Shown: piece by piece, positions 44,437 through 52,642 of the stretch
Position numbering within the stretch: position 1 is the first letter of the stretch
Layout of the letters: every line of letters begins with the position of its first letter
Assembly: GCA_964242415.1 (NCBI GenBank)
Contig: CAXTAT010000033.1
Location: forward strand, 1 to 60,699
DNA from: DASWOJ01 sp964242415
GTDB lineage: Bacteria; Pseudomonadota; Alphaproteobacteria; Acetobacterales; Acetobacteraceae
Length of the DNA: 60,699 nucleotides
Reading direction: 5' to 3'
Made by a program: the position numbers and the translations under genes
The notes under the pieces: generated by a model
What the model saw: only the letters and a program-made list of their open reading frames with translations
The model's database searches: none
Told to the model about the DNA's origin: nothing

Positions 44437-45230
44437 GCCGCCGGGGCGGCGTCGCCCGACCGCTCCGGCCCGGCGGCGTCGAGACGGGCTGATGGCTCCG
44501 CCTTCGCGTTCGAGGCGGCTCCTGCTAGGTCCGCGCTGCAGGCGCCACCCTGATGCGACGCCACCAGCAGGCCATTCAGCAGCATGTCGGTGTGCACGCG
44601 CAGCAACTCGTCGAGGGGGACCCAGTCGAAGTCGGAGTAGGCGAGCAGCAGGGCGACAAGGCCGTGCATGGCCGCCCAGAGCGCCTGGGCCACGGCTTGG
44701 GATGAGGCAGTGGCCGAGCTGTGCAGGCTCCCGCCCGCCTGGGCTGCCGCGACGTGGCCCTGGAACGCCTGGAAGACCTGCATCCCCTCCGTCTGGCGCT
44801 GCTCCCTGGGCAGCAGGACACCCTGCCGGCGGCCGTCGCGCAGCAGGAAGGCCAGCCGGTATTCGTCGGGGTGCCTGATGCCGAAGCGGACATACTCCGG
44901 GATCCAGGCGCGCAGGAACTGCACGGGATCGCTGTGACGGCCCCCCACCTCCCGCATCGCCTGGCCAAGCTTGCGGAACGCCCCCTCGCTCAGCCGGTCC
45001 AGCATCTCCCCCTTGCTCTTGAAATAGACATACAGGGCAGTCTGGGAGATGCCGACGCGCGTGGCGATCTGCCGGGTCGATACGCCCTCGATGCCATGCT
45101 CGAGGAACAAGTCGCGGGCGGCGGCCAGGATCTCCTCCAGCCGCTCGTGCCCGGAGCCTCGGGCCTTCCGGTTGTCAAGCGAGATCACATACGACCGTGA
45201 CGGCTTCGCCACCTCCGCCAGCTTCTTCAT
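44433..45230 (-). CDS. TetR/AcrR family transcriptional regulator
   Basis: The protein has 265 residues. After a basic N-terminal tail, the TetR helix-turn-helix lies at about 30-75: I-L-A-A-A-R-D-L-F-L-E-H-G-I-E-G-V-S-T-R-Q-I-A then G-I-S-Q-T-A-L-Y-V-Y-F-K-S-K. The rest is the usual ligand-binding helical domain, with a longer, Ala-rich C-terminal tail. ATG 45230 follows GGAGGAG. It lies beside the deaminase and importer, which it may control; inverted repeats in its upstream region are possible operators. Confidence 0.93.
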   Translation of the reverse strand: MKKLAEVAKPSRSYVISLDNRKARGSGHERLEEILAAARDLFLEHGIEGVSTRQIATRVGISQTALYVYFKSKGEMLDRLSEGAFRKLGQAMREVGGRHSDPVQFLRAWIPEYVRFGIRHPDEYRLAFLLRDGRRQGVLLPREQRQTEGMQVFQAFQGHVAAAQAGGSLHSSATASSQAVAQALWAAMHGLVALLLAYSDFDWVPLDELLRVHTDMLLNGLLVASHQGGACSADLAGAASNAKAEPSARLDAAGPERSGDAAPAA

Positions 45231-45289
45231 GCCTGCTCCTCCGGCTGCAACCAAGCGGCGAACGACCGGCTCATTCGGCACGCCCTGGT

Positions 45290-45478
45290 CACTGTGATCA
45301 GCGCACAGTGTTCGGCTGGTCTGATATGGCCCGTCCGCTCCCGGATGCAAAACCGGGCCGCGCTGCCCCAGGCATCCTGATCGGCGTGGCGTCTGCCGGT
45401 CACGTCCATGTGTCCTCAGACGAGGCTTGATTACCGGGTCAAGCTATACCTAATCACCCGTCAGTGTTCGGTGAACAC
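45290..45478. promoter_or_regulatory. regulatory region with three inverted repeats upstream of the TetR gene
   Basis: The 329 bases between the TetR start and the next gene hold no supported protein gene but carry three inverted repeats. At 45290-45310 CACTGTG-N7-CACAGTG is a perfect pair. At 45427-45442 TTGATTACCGGGTCAA has TTGA/TCAA ends and a GGTCAA half like the published RutR consensus TTGACCAnnTGGTCAA. At 45464-45478 GTGTTCGGTGAACAC is a perfect 6-3-6 palindrome. The string CAGTGTTCGG occurs twice (45306 and 45463). They are candidate operators for the TetR protein; none is proven. Confidence 0.45.
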
Positions 45479-45559
45479 GATGCGCGGGCCAAGACGATGC
45501 GCCACGGAACATCCACCTGCGCGCTGGTTGGGCCAACCAGGGCCAATGGAGACCACAAG

Positions 45560-45784
45560 ATGCCAAACGAAATGGGTTTGCTCCTCGGGCCGGGTCAGGT
45601 CGAACTCCCAGCCGCCTTCCAGGTCGCCTGTGGCGCCGCCATCCTGCTCTTTGTCGCGGCCTGGTGCAGCGCGGCGGTGCTGGAGTGGGCGGGACGCCGG
45701 CGCTCCCTGGCCTCCCAACCAGTACGGCACCGCGGTGCGGCTTGGCAGACGGAGAACCCTCTGACCAAGTTGTCCCTCTTTTGA
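45560..45784 (+). CDS. possible small membrane protein
   Basis: A 74-residue frame starts at ATG 45560, eight bases after GGAG, and has one hydrophobic helix (A-A-F-Q-V-A-C-G-A-A-I-L-L-F-V-A-A-W), then basic residues R-R-R near the inner face. It would sit just upstream of the MATE exporter start. There is no recognisable family and codon evidence is weak, so it may be a chance frame. Confidence 0.35.
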   Translation: MPNEMGLLLGPGQVELPAAFQVACGAAILLFVAAWCSAAVLEWAGRRRSLASQPVRHRGAAWQTENPLTKLSLF

Positions 45785-45813
45785 CTGGTCAGCCGATCAG
45801 GACGGGGCGGATC

Positions 45814-47271
45814 ATGCAGGATGCGCAAGGCTCCACGATGAGCACGGCCAGCAGCCCGGTGCATGCACCCCAGCCGCACGCACCCGGTCTGGCCAGCGCA
45901 GCGGCGGCGCACCCTGGCCCGGCGGCGCGCAGCCCGCAGGTGGGCATCCGGCACGCCATCCTGCATGGGCCTGTGCTGCCCACCATGCTCCGCCTCGGCC
46001 TGCCCATGGTGGCCGTGCTGCTCGCCCAGACCGCGGTTGCCGTCGCCGAGACCTACTGGACGAGCTTCCTCGGCACGGAGACCCTGGCGGGCGTTGCCCT
46101 CGTGTTCCCCGGGCTGTCGCTGATGACGGCGATGAGCAATGGCGGCATCGGCGGCGGGGTGTCCTCCGCCATGGCGCGCGCCGTCGGCGCGGGCCGGCAG
46201 GATGAGGCGGAGTCGCTCCTGCGCCATGCGCTTGCGCTGGCCGGCGTGTTCGGCGTCCTGTTCACCGCGGCGGCGCTGCTGGGTGGCCCGGCGCTGTATC
46301 GCGCCCTTGGCGGCACCGGGCCGGCCCTCCATGCGGCGCTGCTCTACTCCGGCTGGGTGTTCGCAGGCGCGGTGCCGATCTGGGCGGTCAACCTGGTCGC
46401 CGCCGCCCTGCGCGGGGCCGGCGAGGTCCGGCTGCCGGCGCGCGTCACCCTGGTGGGCGCCGCCGTGCTGATCGTGCTGTCGCCGGCGCTCATCTTCGGC
46501 CTCGGCCCGCTGCCCCGCATGGGCGTCGGCGGCGCCGGCCTTGCCGTGTGCATCTACTACTGCGGCGCCTTGGCGGTCTTGCTGCGCGTGCTGCTCCGGG
46601 GCCGGGGCGTCCTCGCGCTGCGGCCCGGGCCGCTCGGCTGGGCGGGCTTCCGCGCCATCCTGGGGGTCGGCGTCATCTCCGCCCTGGGCACGATGATGGC
46701 GAACCTCACCGTCGTGCTCGTCACCGGCGCAGTCGGCCTGTTCGGCCCGGCCGCCCTGGCCGGCTATGGCGTGGCGTCGCGGCTCGACTGGCTGCTGATC
46801 CCGCTGCTGTTCGGCCTCGGCACCGCGGTCGTCACCATGGTCGGCGCCAACACCGGCGCGGGCCAGCACGCACGGGCGCGGCGCGTGGCGTGGACCGCCG
46901 CGCTGCTGGCCGCCGCGGCGTCCGAGGGCATCGGCCTGCTCGCGGCCGGCTTCCCCCGCGCCTGGGTCGGCCTGTTCAGCACGGACCCTGCCGTGCTGGA
47001 CGCAGGGGTGCACTACTTGCGCGTCGTGGCGCCCTCCTACGGCGCGGTGGGCCTCGGCATGGCCCTCTACTTCGCCGGCCAGGGCCGCGCCCGGATGCTG
47101 TGGCCGTTCCTGGCCGGCGCCGCCCGCCTCGTCATCGCCGCGGTGGGCGGCTGGCTGCTGGCACGCCACGGCGCCGGGCTGGGCATGGTGTTCGCAGCCG
47201 TCGCCGCAGCCTCCCTCGTGTTCGGCGCAGTGAACGCGGCCGGGATGCTGCGAGCCAGACAGGAAGGATGA
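45814..47271 (+). CDS. MATE family multidrug/efflux transporter
   Basis: The protein has 485 residues with 12 membrane helices in two homologous halves. Conserved parts include the first helix L-P-T-M-L-R-L-G-L-P-M-V-A-V-L-L-A-Q, E-T-Y-W-T-S-F-L-G-T-E-T-L-A, and S-S-A-M-A-R-A-V-G-A-G-R. MATE proteins export cationic drugs or metabolites in exchange for H+ or Na+. A Pro/Ala-rich cytoplasmic tail of ~40 residues precedes the first helix. The start may also be ATG 45838, eight codons downstream behind AAGG. It is the only clear exporter in this region, and is not tied to the TetR gene except by proximity. Confidence 0.92.
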   Translation: MQDAQGSTMSTASSPVHAPQPHAPGLASAAAAHPGPAARSPQVGIRHAILHGPVLPTMLRLGLPMVAVLLAQTAVAVAETYWTSFLGTETLAGVALVFPGLSLMTAMSNGGIGGGVSSAMARAVGAGRQDEAESLLRHALALAGVFGVLFTAAALLGGPALYRALGGTGPALHAALLYSGWVFAGAVPIWAVNLVAAALRGAGEVRLPARVTLVGAAVLIVLSPALIFGLGPLPRMGVGGAGLAVCIYYCGALAVLLRVLLRGRGVLALRPGPLGWAGFRAILGVGVISALGTMMANLTVVLVTGAVGLFGPAALAGYGVASRLDWLLIPLLFGLGTAVVTMVGANTGAGQHARARRVAWTAALLAAAASEGIGLLAAGFPRAWVGLFSTDPAVLDAGVHYLRVVAPSYGAVGLGMALYFAGQGRARMLWPFLAGAARLVIAAVGGWLLARHGAGLGMVFAAVAAASLVFGAVNAAGMLRARQEG

Positions 47272-47343
47272 CGGCCCACCACGATTGAGCCCGATACAGT
47301 TGGCGACCCTTTTTGCAACCCAGGCTGAGATGATGGAGGCGAT

Positions 47344-48366
47344 ATGAAGACTCTCGACGACGGACGCCCGAACCTCGAGGTGCGGGTTGTCAAGCGAGCC
47401 CAAGGCGTCTCTACGCCGGATGTCTTCCAGGTGCGAGAAGCCCCAATGCCAACCCTGCCGCCGGGAGGGTTGGTGGTGCGTGTTCTTTACTCGGCCGTGG
47501 ACCCGGCGATGCGTGGGTGGCTCAGCGAGGAGAAGAACTACATGACAGTGCCGGACGGAGCCGTCATGACGGCTCGCGGCGTCGCCGTAGTCATGCAGTC
47601 GGACGCACCTGGTTGGTTAGTGGGCGACCATGTGCACGGCTCCCTTGGCTGGCGCCGTTACGCGGCGGTCGATCCAGGAGAGGTCGAACGGATCGATGTA
47701 AGCCTGGCTCCGCCGTCGGTCTGGTTGGGCGTTCTCGGTCTCAACGGCCTGACCGCGTGGATCGGCTTGCGCCTGATGGGTGGCCTCCGCGCTGGCGAGA
47801 CCGTACTGGTTTCCACCGCTGCCGGAGGCGTGGGCGAGGTGGTCGGCCAGCTCGGCGCTGCCGGCGCTGCCGGCGGCTGCCGCATGGTTGGCTTGGTCGG
47901 CTCCGATGCCAAGGTGGAGATCGCGGTGTGCGAGCTGGGATGCGCCGCAGCGATCAACTACAAGTCCGACGGACTGCTGGAGGCCATTGGAGCAGCCTGT
48001 CCCGAAGGCATTCATGCGTTCTTCGACAACACTGGCGGCTGGATTGCTGATGCGGTGTTCGCCCACCTCAAAGAGAATGCCCGTGTTCTGCAGTGCGGGA
48101 CCGCTGCCACCGCAACCTGGCTTCCCACGCCGACCGGCCCGCGACGGGAACGGGCCATGCTGGTCAAGCGGCTGACTTGGCGCGGCTTCGTCGTGCTCGA
48201 TCATTGCGACATGTACCCGGATGCCCTGGCCGCCCTGGCCGGCGCCTACGCATCGGGGACGCTTCGCTCACGTGAGGAGGTCCTGGACGGACTGGAACAG
48301 GCGCCAGGGGCAATCCAGCGGCTTTACCAGGGTGCAAACGAAGGACGCCTGCTCATCCGGCCATGA
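47344..48366 (+). CDS. zinc-independent MDR family NADP-dependent oxidoreductase
   Basis: The enzyme has 340 residues, of the prostaglandin reductase/CurA-like branch. Typical parts are the start with V-F-Q-V-R-E-A-P-M-P, Y-S-A-V-D-P-A-M-R-G-W-L, and the NADP-binding A-A-G-G-V-G-E-V-V-G-Q-L-G-A motif. No zinc ligands are present. It reduces the C=C bond of alpha,beta-unsaturated carbonyls. GGAGG lies 5 bases before the ATG. The codon use is slightly less GC-rich than that of its neighbours. It stands alone between the MATE gene and an IS remnant. Confidence 0.92.
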   Translation: MKTLDDGRPNLEVRVVKRAQGVSTPDVFQVREAPMPTLPPGGLVVRVLYSAVDPAMRGWLSEEKNYMTVPDGAVMTARGVAVVMQSDAPGWLVGDHVHGSLGWRRYAAVDPGEVERIDVSLAPPSVWLGVLGLNGLTAWIGLRLMGGLRAGETVLVSTAAGGVGEVVGQLGAAGAAGGCRMVGLVGSDAKVEIAVCELGCAAAINYKSDGLLEAIGAACPEGIHAFFDNTGGWIADAVFAHLKENARVLQCGTAATATWLPTPTGPRRERAMLVKRLTWRGFVVLDHCDMYPDALAALAGAYASGTLRSREEVLDGLEQAPGAIQRLYQGANEGRLLIRP

Positions 48367-48375
48367 GGGAAATCC

Positions 48376-48392
48376 CACCGGCGACGCCGGTG
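48376..48392 (+). terminator. possible terminator hairpin
   Basis: CACCGGC-GAC-GCCGGTG is a perfect 7-base stem with a three-base loop, starting 10 bases after the MDR stop. There is no T-run behind it, so termination is only a possibility. Confidence 0.35.
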
Positions 48393-48451
48393 ATCTCGGC
48401 CCAAACCTGGAAGGCCTGGGTCCGGGCAGCCTGACACTGGGTGGCAGGCAC

Positions 48452-48760
48452 TTAATGGCGGCAGAGGCGGAAAAGGTTGTCGATCCCGTCATGGGCGGAG
48501 AGGAAGCGTTGCGCCTGGCCAGGCAACTTGTCGCCAGCCACGGGCAGCCTGCGGCGGCTCTGGTTCGCAAACGCCTGCCCAAGCTTCAGTGCCCACTGAC
48601 GCCCGTTGATCCGCATCGCGGCTCAACCATGGCTGACGAGGATGCCGCGCGCTGCCAGCAGTTCCTCCACCATGTGCAAGCTCAGGGGAAAGTGGAAGGG
48701 GAACCAGACGGCATGGCTGATGATCTCAGCCGGGAACCGGTAGCCGGCTCAGCTCCGTCC
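48452..48760 (-). pseudogene. internally deleted IS6-family transposase remnant
   Basis: The minus strand reads Y-R-F-P-A-E-I-I-S-H-A-V-W and H-F-P-L-S-L-H-M-V-E-E-L-L-A-A-R-G-I, then a stop, then Q-W-A-L-K-L-G-Q-A-F-A-N-Q-S-R-R-R and G-D-K, and jumps at once to P-G-Q-A-Q-R-F-L-S-A-H-D with a final stop at 48452. In intact IS6/IS26-group DDE transposases these two halves are separated by about 130 residues carrying the catalytic Asp and Glu. The catalytic core is therefore deleted, and a stop plus a frame change break the N-terminal part. It fills the 466-base gap after the MDR gene together with the hairpin at 48376. Confidence 0.75.
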
Positions 48761-48832
48761 CACAAGCCAGGCAGCAGCCAAGTTGACGGTGCCCGCAGGC
48801 GGCCCCAGCCGGATAGATACCGAGATACGCTC

Positions 48833-50260
48833 TCAAACGTCGAAGATGCGCCCCTTGCTCAGCCGGTACGCCGGATCGATGGCCTTCTTCAGTGTCTTGA
48901 ACAGGTCGAGGGTCACGGGGTCCACCCGCTCCAGGAAGGCCCGCTTCTTGGAGCGGCCAATGCCGTGCTCGGCGCTGATGCTGCCGCCGAAGCGGTCGAG
49001 CGTGCCGAATATGACGTCCTCGGCACGCTGAAAGAGCGCCTGCCTCTGGTCCATCGACCAGTCAGCCGGCGGGACGACGTTAAGGTGGATGTTGCCGTCG
49101 CCGACATGGCCGTAGGCAATGGGCCGGCCCTCCGGCAGAGAGGCCGCGAGGTCGGCCATGGCTTGGGCGAGGAAGGCCGGGATCGCGGTGATCGGCACGG
49201 ACACGTCGGTCCGGTAGTACGGTCCCGCGCGACTCTGCGCCTCCACCATCGCCTCGCGATGAACCCACAGCCGGTCGGCCTGCGCCTTGCTTGAGGCGAT
49301 CGTGCCGTCCAGCAGAAGATCGCCGGCGTCCTCCAGGCATGTCTCAAGCACATGCCGCAGGTCGACCGCGCCGCATGCGGCAACCTCCATCAGGACATAA
49401 ACCGGGCAGGGCTGTTCCAGAGGCTCGGTGAGGTCGGTGCGATGCCCAAGGCCGAGCACCAGCCCCTCGCGCATGATGAGCTCGAAGGCGGACAGGAGAT
49501 CGCTGCAGCTCCGGCGCGCCTTGGCATAGAAGCTCATCACGTCCTCGACCGAACGCAGGCCCAGCAACGCGGTCTCGACCTGGATTGGCTTGGGGAACAG
49601 CTTGAGGGCGGCCGCCGTGACGATGCCGAGCGTGCCCTCGGCGCCGATGAAGAGCTGCTTGAGGTCATAGCCCCGGTTGTCCTTGCGCAGGGTCCGCAGG
49701 CCGTTCCAGATCCGCCCGTTGGGTAGCACGACCTCCAGGCCGAGGACGAGGTCGCGCGTCATGCCGTAGCGCAGCACGTTGAACCCGCCGGCGTTAGTTG
49801 ACACGTTGCCGCCGATCCGGGCTGATCCCTGCGACCCGAAGGTGATCGGCAGCAGGCAATCCTGTGCGTCAGCCGCCTGCTTGGCCGCCTCCAGGATGCA
49901 GCCGGCCTCGACCACCATGGCGTAGCCGACGGGATCGACCGAGCGGACCGCGCTCATCCGATCAAGGATAACCACGACTTCCGGATCGACTCCACCGGAC
50001 ACGCCCGCGCCGACCAGCCCAGTCAGCCCGCCCTGCGGCACCACGCCGAGGCCGAGTTCGCCGCAGCGGACCATGATCGCCGAAAGGTCCGCCGCCGTGC
50101 GCGGCCATGCCACCGCAAACGGCGTTCCGACATAGGCGCCCGTCCGGTCGCGCGCATAGGAGGCCGTGATGTCCGGATCGGTGATGAACAGGCTAGGGTC
50201 GAAGCCGTCGCGGAGCCGCGTGCTGTCGGCCGGAACAGGCGGCGCACCGATGACAGTCAT
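48833..50260 (-). CDS. FAD-binding oxidoreductase, GlcD/D-lactate dehydrogenase type
   Basis: The enzyme has 475 residues. It belongs to the VAO/PCMH flavoprotein family: W-P-R-T-A-A-D-L-S-A-I near the start, the FAD pyrophosphate motif P-Q-G-G-L-T-G-L-V-G-A-G, G-S-Q-G-S-A-R-I-G-G-N-V-S-T-N-A-G-G, and the C-terminal H-V-G-D-G-N-I-H and S-A-E-H-G-I-G-R-S-K-K. These act on 2-hydroxy acids such as D-lactate, glycolate or D-2-hydroxyglutarate. ATG 50260 follows GGGG by 8 bases and lies 34 bases after the SDR stop; the longer start at 50317 would overlap that gene. It is the last gene of a sugar/polyol import operon. Confidence 0.9.
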   Translation of the reverse strand: MTVIGAPPVPADSTRLRDGFDPSLFITDPDITASYARDRTGAYVGTPFAVAWPRTAADLSAIMVRCGELGLGVVPQGGLTGLVGAGVSGGVDPEVVVILDRMSAVRSVDPVGYAMVVEAGCILEAAKQAADAQDCLLPITFGSQGSARIGGNVSTNAGGFNVLRYGMTRDLVLGLEVVLPNGRIWNGLRTLRKDNRGYDLKQLFIGAEGTLGIVTAAALKLFPKPIQVETALLGLRSVEDVMSFYAKARRSCSDLLSAFELIMREGLVLGLGHRTDLTEPLEQPCPVYVLMEVAACGAVDLRHVLETCLEDAGDLLLDGTIASSKAQADRLWVHREAMVEAQSRAGPYYRTDVSVPITAIPAFLAQAMADLAASLPEGRPIAYGHVGDGNIHLNVVPPADWSMDQRQALFQRAEDVIFGTLDRFGGSISAEHGIGRSKKRAFLERVDPVTLDLFKTLKKAIDPAYRLSKGRIFDV

Positions 50261-50294
50261 TCCGTGAACCCCTCGAAGGCTGCGGCCATGCTCG

Positions 50295-51104
50295 TCACCA
50301 GCAGGTGTAGCCGGCATCGGCGACCACGATGCTGCCGGTCAGCAGGCTGGCGGCCTCGGAGGCAAGGAACAGCACCACGGACGCAACCTCGTCCGTGCGG
50401 CCGACGCGGCCCATGGGCGTCCCGTCGAGCCATGCCTGCCTCAGCGTGTCGTCCTGCATGCCGTAGCGGGTCATCGGCGTGTCGATGTAGGTCGGCGCCA
50501 CGGCGTTGACGCGGATGCCGCGCGAGGCCCACTCGGCCGCCAGCGACCGGGTCAACTGGTGCACGGCCGCCTTCGAGGCGTTGTAAGACGCCTGTTCCTG
50601 CGGCCGGTTCACCACCAGTCCGGACATCGACCCCATGTTCACGATCGAGCCGCGGCGCCGGTCCAGCATGGCCCGGCCGAACGCCCGACACGACCAGAAC
50701 ACGCCATTGAGGTTGATGTCGATCACCTGGCGCCATTGCTCGGCCGTGGCGGCCTCGGCGGCGATGCCGCTGATCGCGATGCCGGCGCAGCAGACCAGGA
50801 TGTCCACCGCTCCGATGTCGCGCTCGATCGCCTCGGCTGATGCGTCTAGGGCGGCCGGGTCCGTCACGTCCACAAGGCGCCATGACACGTCGGCGCCGGC
50901 GTCAGACAAGCTGGCCGCGCCGTCCCGTGCGGCGGCCTCGTCGCGCTCCAGCAGCACGATGCGCGCGCCGGCCTCCGCAAGCGCCTCGGCGCAGGCATGG
51001 CCGATGCCCCGCCCGCCGCCGGTGACGACCGCGATCCGGCCGGTGAGGTCGTACTTGTCAAGGTAGCGTACGGGCACGAGGCTGCTTTCCCTGTGTTCAG
51101 GCAT
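50295..51104 (-). CDS. SDR family polyol/sugar dehydrogenase
   Basis: The enzyme has 269 residues, a normal classical SDR. T-G-G-G-R-G-I-G-H is the cofactor site near 29, then C-C-A-G-I, and the active site S-M-S-G-L...Y-N-A-S-K-A-A. Its end (V-A-D-A-G-Y-T-C-W) recalls SDRs of arabinitol/xylitol type. The ATG directly follows the kinase TGA (TGAATG). With an FGGY kinase and a Rbs-type importer beside it, oxidation of a polyol to a ketose is a sensible guess. Confidence 0.9.
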   Translation of the reverse strand: MPEHRESSLVPVRYLDKYDLTGRIAVVTGGGRGIGHACAEALAEAGARIVLLERDEAAARDGAASLSDAGADVSWRLVDVTDPAALDASAEAIERDIGAVDILVCCAGIAISGIAAEAATAEQWRQVIDINLNGVFWSCRAFGRAMLDRRRGSIVNMGSMSGLVVNRPQEQASYNASKAAVHQLTRSLAAEWASRGIRVNAVAPTYIDTPMTRYGMQDDTLRQAWLDGTPMGRVGRTDEVASVVLFLASEAASLLTGSIVVADAGYTCW

Positions 51105-52634
51105 TCAGGCGTTCTGCTGCGGCGCGACGCTGCCTGCCGCCTCCGCCGCCTCGAGCATGGTCCAATAGACCTGGCTGTTCTCGTAGGCCCGGTCGAAGAC
51201 CGGCGTCAGGTGCGCGTAGGTGTCCACCCAGCGCGGGTTGGGCAGGACCTCCCCGGTAAAGCTTACCAGCTTGGACGCCGCCGCGGTCAGGTCGGCAAAC
51301 AGGCCAACCCCGGTGCCGGCCAGCATCGCGCAGCCGAGTATGCTGCACTCCTCGGCCGCCGTGGTCAGGATCGGGCAGCCATACAGGCTGGCCTTGATCT
51401 CCAGCCACAGCCGCGTCTTGGCGCCACCGCCGGCCGCGACCATGCGGTCCAGCCGGTTGCCGGCCAACTCCATGATCCGCAGGTTGCGCGCCGCTGCAAA
51501 GGCCACCCCCTCCATCACCGCGCGGTGCAGGTGGGCGGCACCATGGCCGCTGGTCAGGCCGATGAACTGGGCGCGGGCGTTCGTGCGGGCGCCAAGGCGT
51601 TCGCCGCTCAGGTAGGGCAGGAACAGCAGCATCCCCGCACCCGCTGGCGCGCTGGCGGCCAGCGACACGATGCGGTCGTAGTCGTACGCCTTCTCATGGA
51701 ACGCGCGCCTGGCCCATCGCATGGCGTCGCCGCCCGCATCGAGGATAGTGAAGGCGGACCAGTTGGGCAGCGCCCCGCGCACGTTGCTGATCACCGGGTC
51801 GAGCACGGGCGCCGCCGTGCACAGGGTCAGCAAGGTCGAGGTGCCGGTGACGTCGGAGGCCAGCCCGGGCGCGATCACACCCGAACCGAGCAAGGCGCCG
51901 GGATAGTCGCTGATCCCCACGACGACCGGGATGCCTTCGGGTAGGCCCGTCTCGGCCGCGGCCTGCCGCGAGACGCCGACCAAGACCTCCCAGGGTTCGC
52001 GGATCGGCGGCAGCAGCGCCGGGTCGATGCCCAGGCGATCCGCCAAGTCCCGGCTCCATCCGCTTGCCGCCGCATCGTAAAGGTAGGTGGACGACGCCTC
52101 CGGCGCATCGATGGCCATCGCGCCGGTCAGCCTGAAGTTGATCCAGTCCTTTGCCGACAGCACCGCGGCGGTGCGCGCGTATTCGGCCGGGCAGTGCGTC
52201 TTGAGCCAGCGGAGCTTGAAGCCCCACCACGCGACCGAGGGCGGGTTGCCGGCCACTGGCAGCAGCGCCTCCCACGGCTGCTCGCGGGTGAAGCGCTCGA
52301 CCGTGTCCCGGTTGCGCTTGTCGTTCCACAGCGGGACCGCGTCCAGCGCCGGGTTGCCATCCGCATCGACCAGCACTGTCGCGTGCATCTGCCCGCACGC
52401 GCCGATGGCGGCAATGCGCGCGGACGCACCCGGCAGGGCGTCGAGCACCCGGCGGATCACGGCGACGGCGCCCGTCCACCAATCCGCCGGGCGCTGCTCG
52501 GACCAGCCGAACCGCGGCACGATCTGCTCGTGCTCCTGCGCCGCAAAGGCCAGGGTCTCGCCGGCCGGCGTCAGCAGGGCGGCGCGGACGCTGCCGGTGC
52601 CGACATCGATCGCCAGGAGCAGGTCGCGGGCCAT
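51105..52634 (-). CDS. FGGY family carbohydrate kinase (xylulokinase-like)
   Basis: The enzyme has 509 residues. L-A-I-D-V-G-T-G-S-V-R-A is the first phosphate motif, G-A-C-G-Q-M-H-A-T and L-W-N-D-K-R-N are typical of xylulokinase-like members, D-V-T-G-T-S-T-L-L is the second phosphate site and A-A-G-G-G-A-K-T-R-L-W the adenosine motif. It phosphorylates an open-chain ketose or polyol. The start is ATG 52634, 8 bases after the permease stop; a longer upstream reading only re-reads the permease gene. The SDR follows without a gap. Confidence 0.93.
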   Translation of the reverse strand: MARDLLLAIDVGTGSVRAALLTPAGETLAFAAQEHEQIVPRFGWSEQRPADWWTGAVAVIRRVLDALPGASARIAAIGACGQMHATVLVDADGNPALDAVPLWNDKRNRDTVERFTREQPWEALLPVAGNPPSVAWWGFKLRWLKTHCPAEYARTAAVLSAKDWINFRLTGAMAIDAPEASSTYLYDAAASGWSRDLADRLGIDPALLPPIREPWEVLVGVSRQAAAETGLPEGIPVVVGISDYPGALLGSGVIAPGLASDVTGTSTLLTLCTAAPVLDPVISNVRGALPNWSAFTILDAGGDAMRWARRAFHEKAYDYDRIVSLAASAPAGAGMLLFLPYLSGERLGARTNARAQFIGLTSGHGAAHLHRAVMEGVAFAAARNLRIMELAGNRLDRMVAAGGGAKTRLWLEIKASLYGCPILTTAAEECSILGCAMLAGTGVGLFADLTAAASKLVSFTGEVLPNPRWVDTYAHLTPVFDRAYENSQVYWTMLEAAEAAGSVAPQQNA

Positions 52635-52642
52635 ACCGCAGC

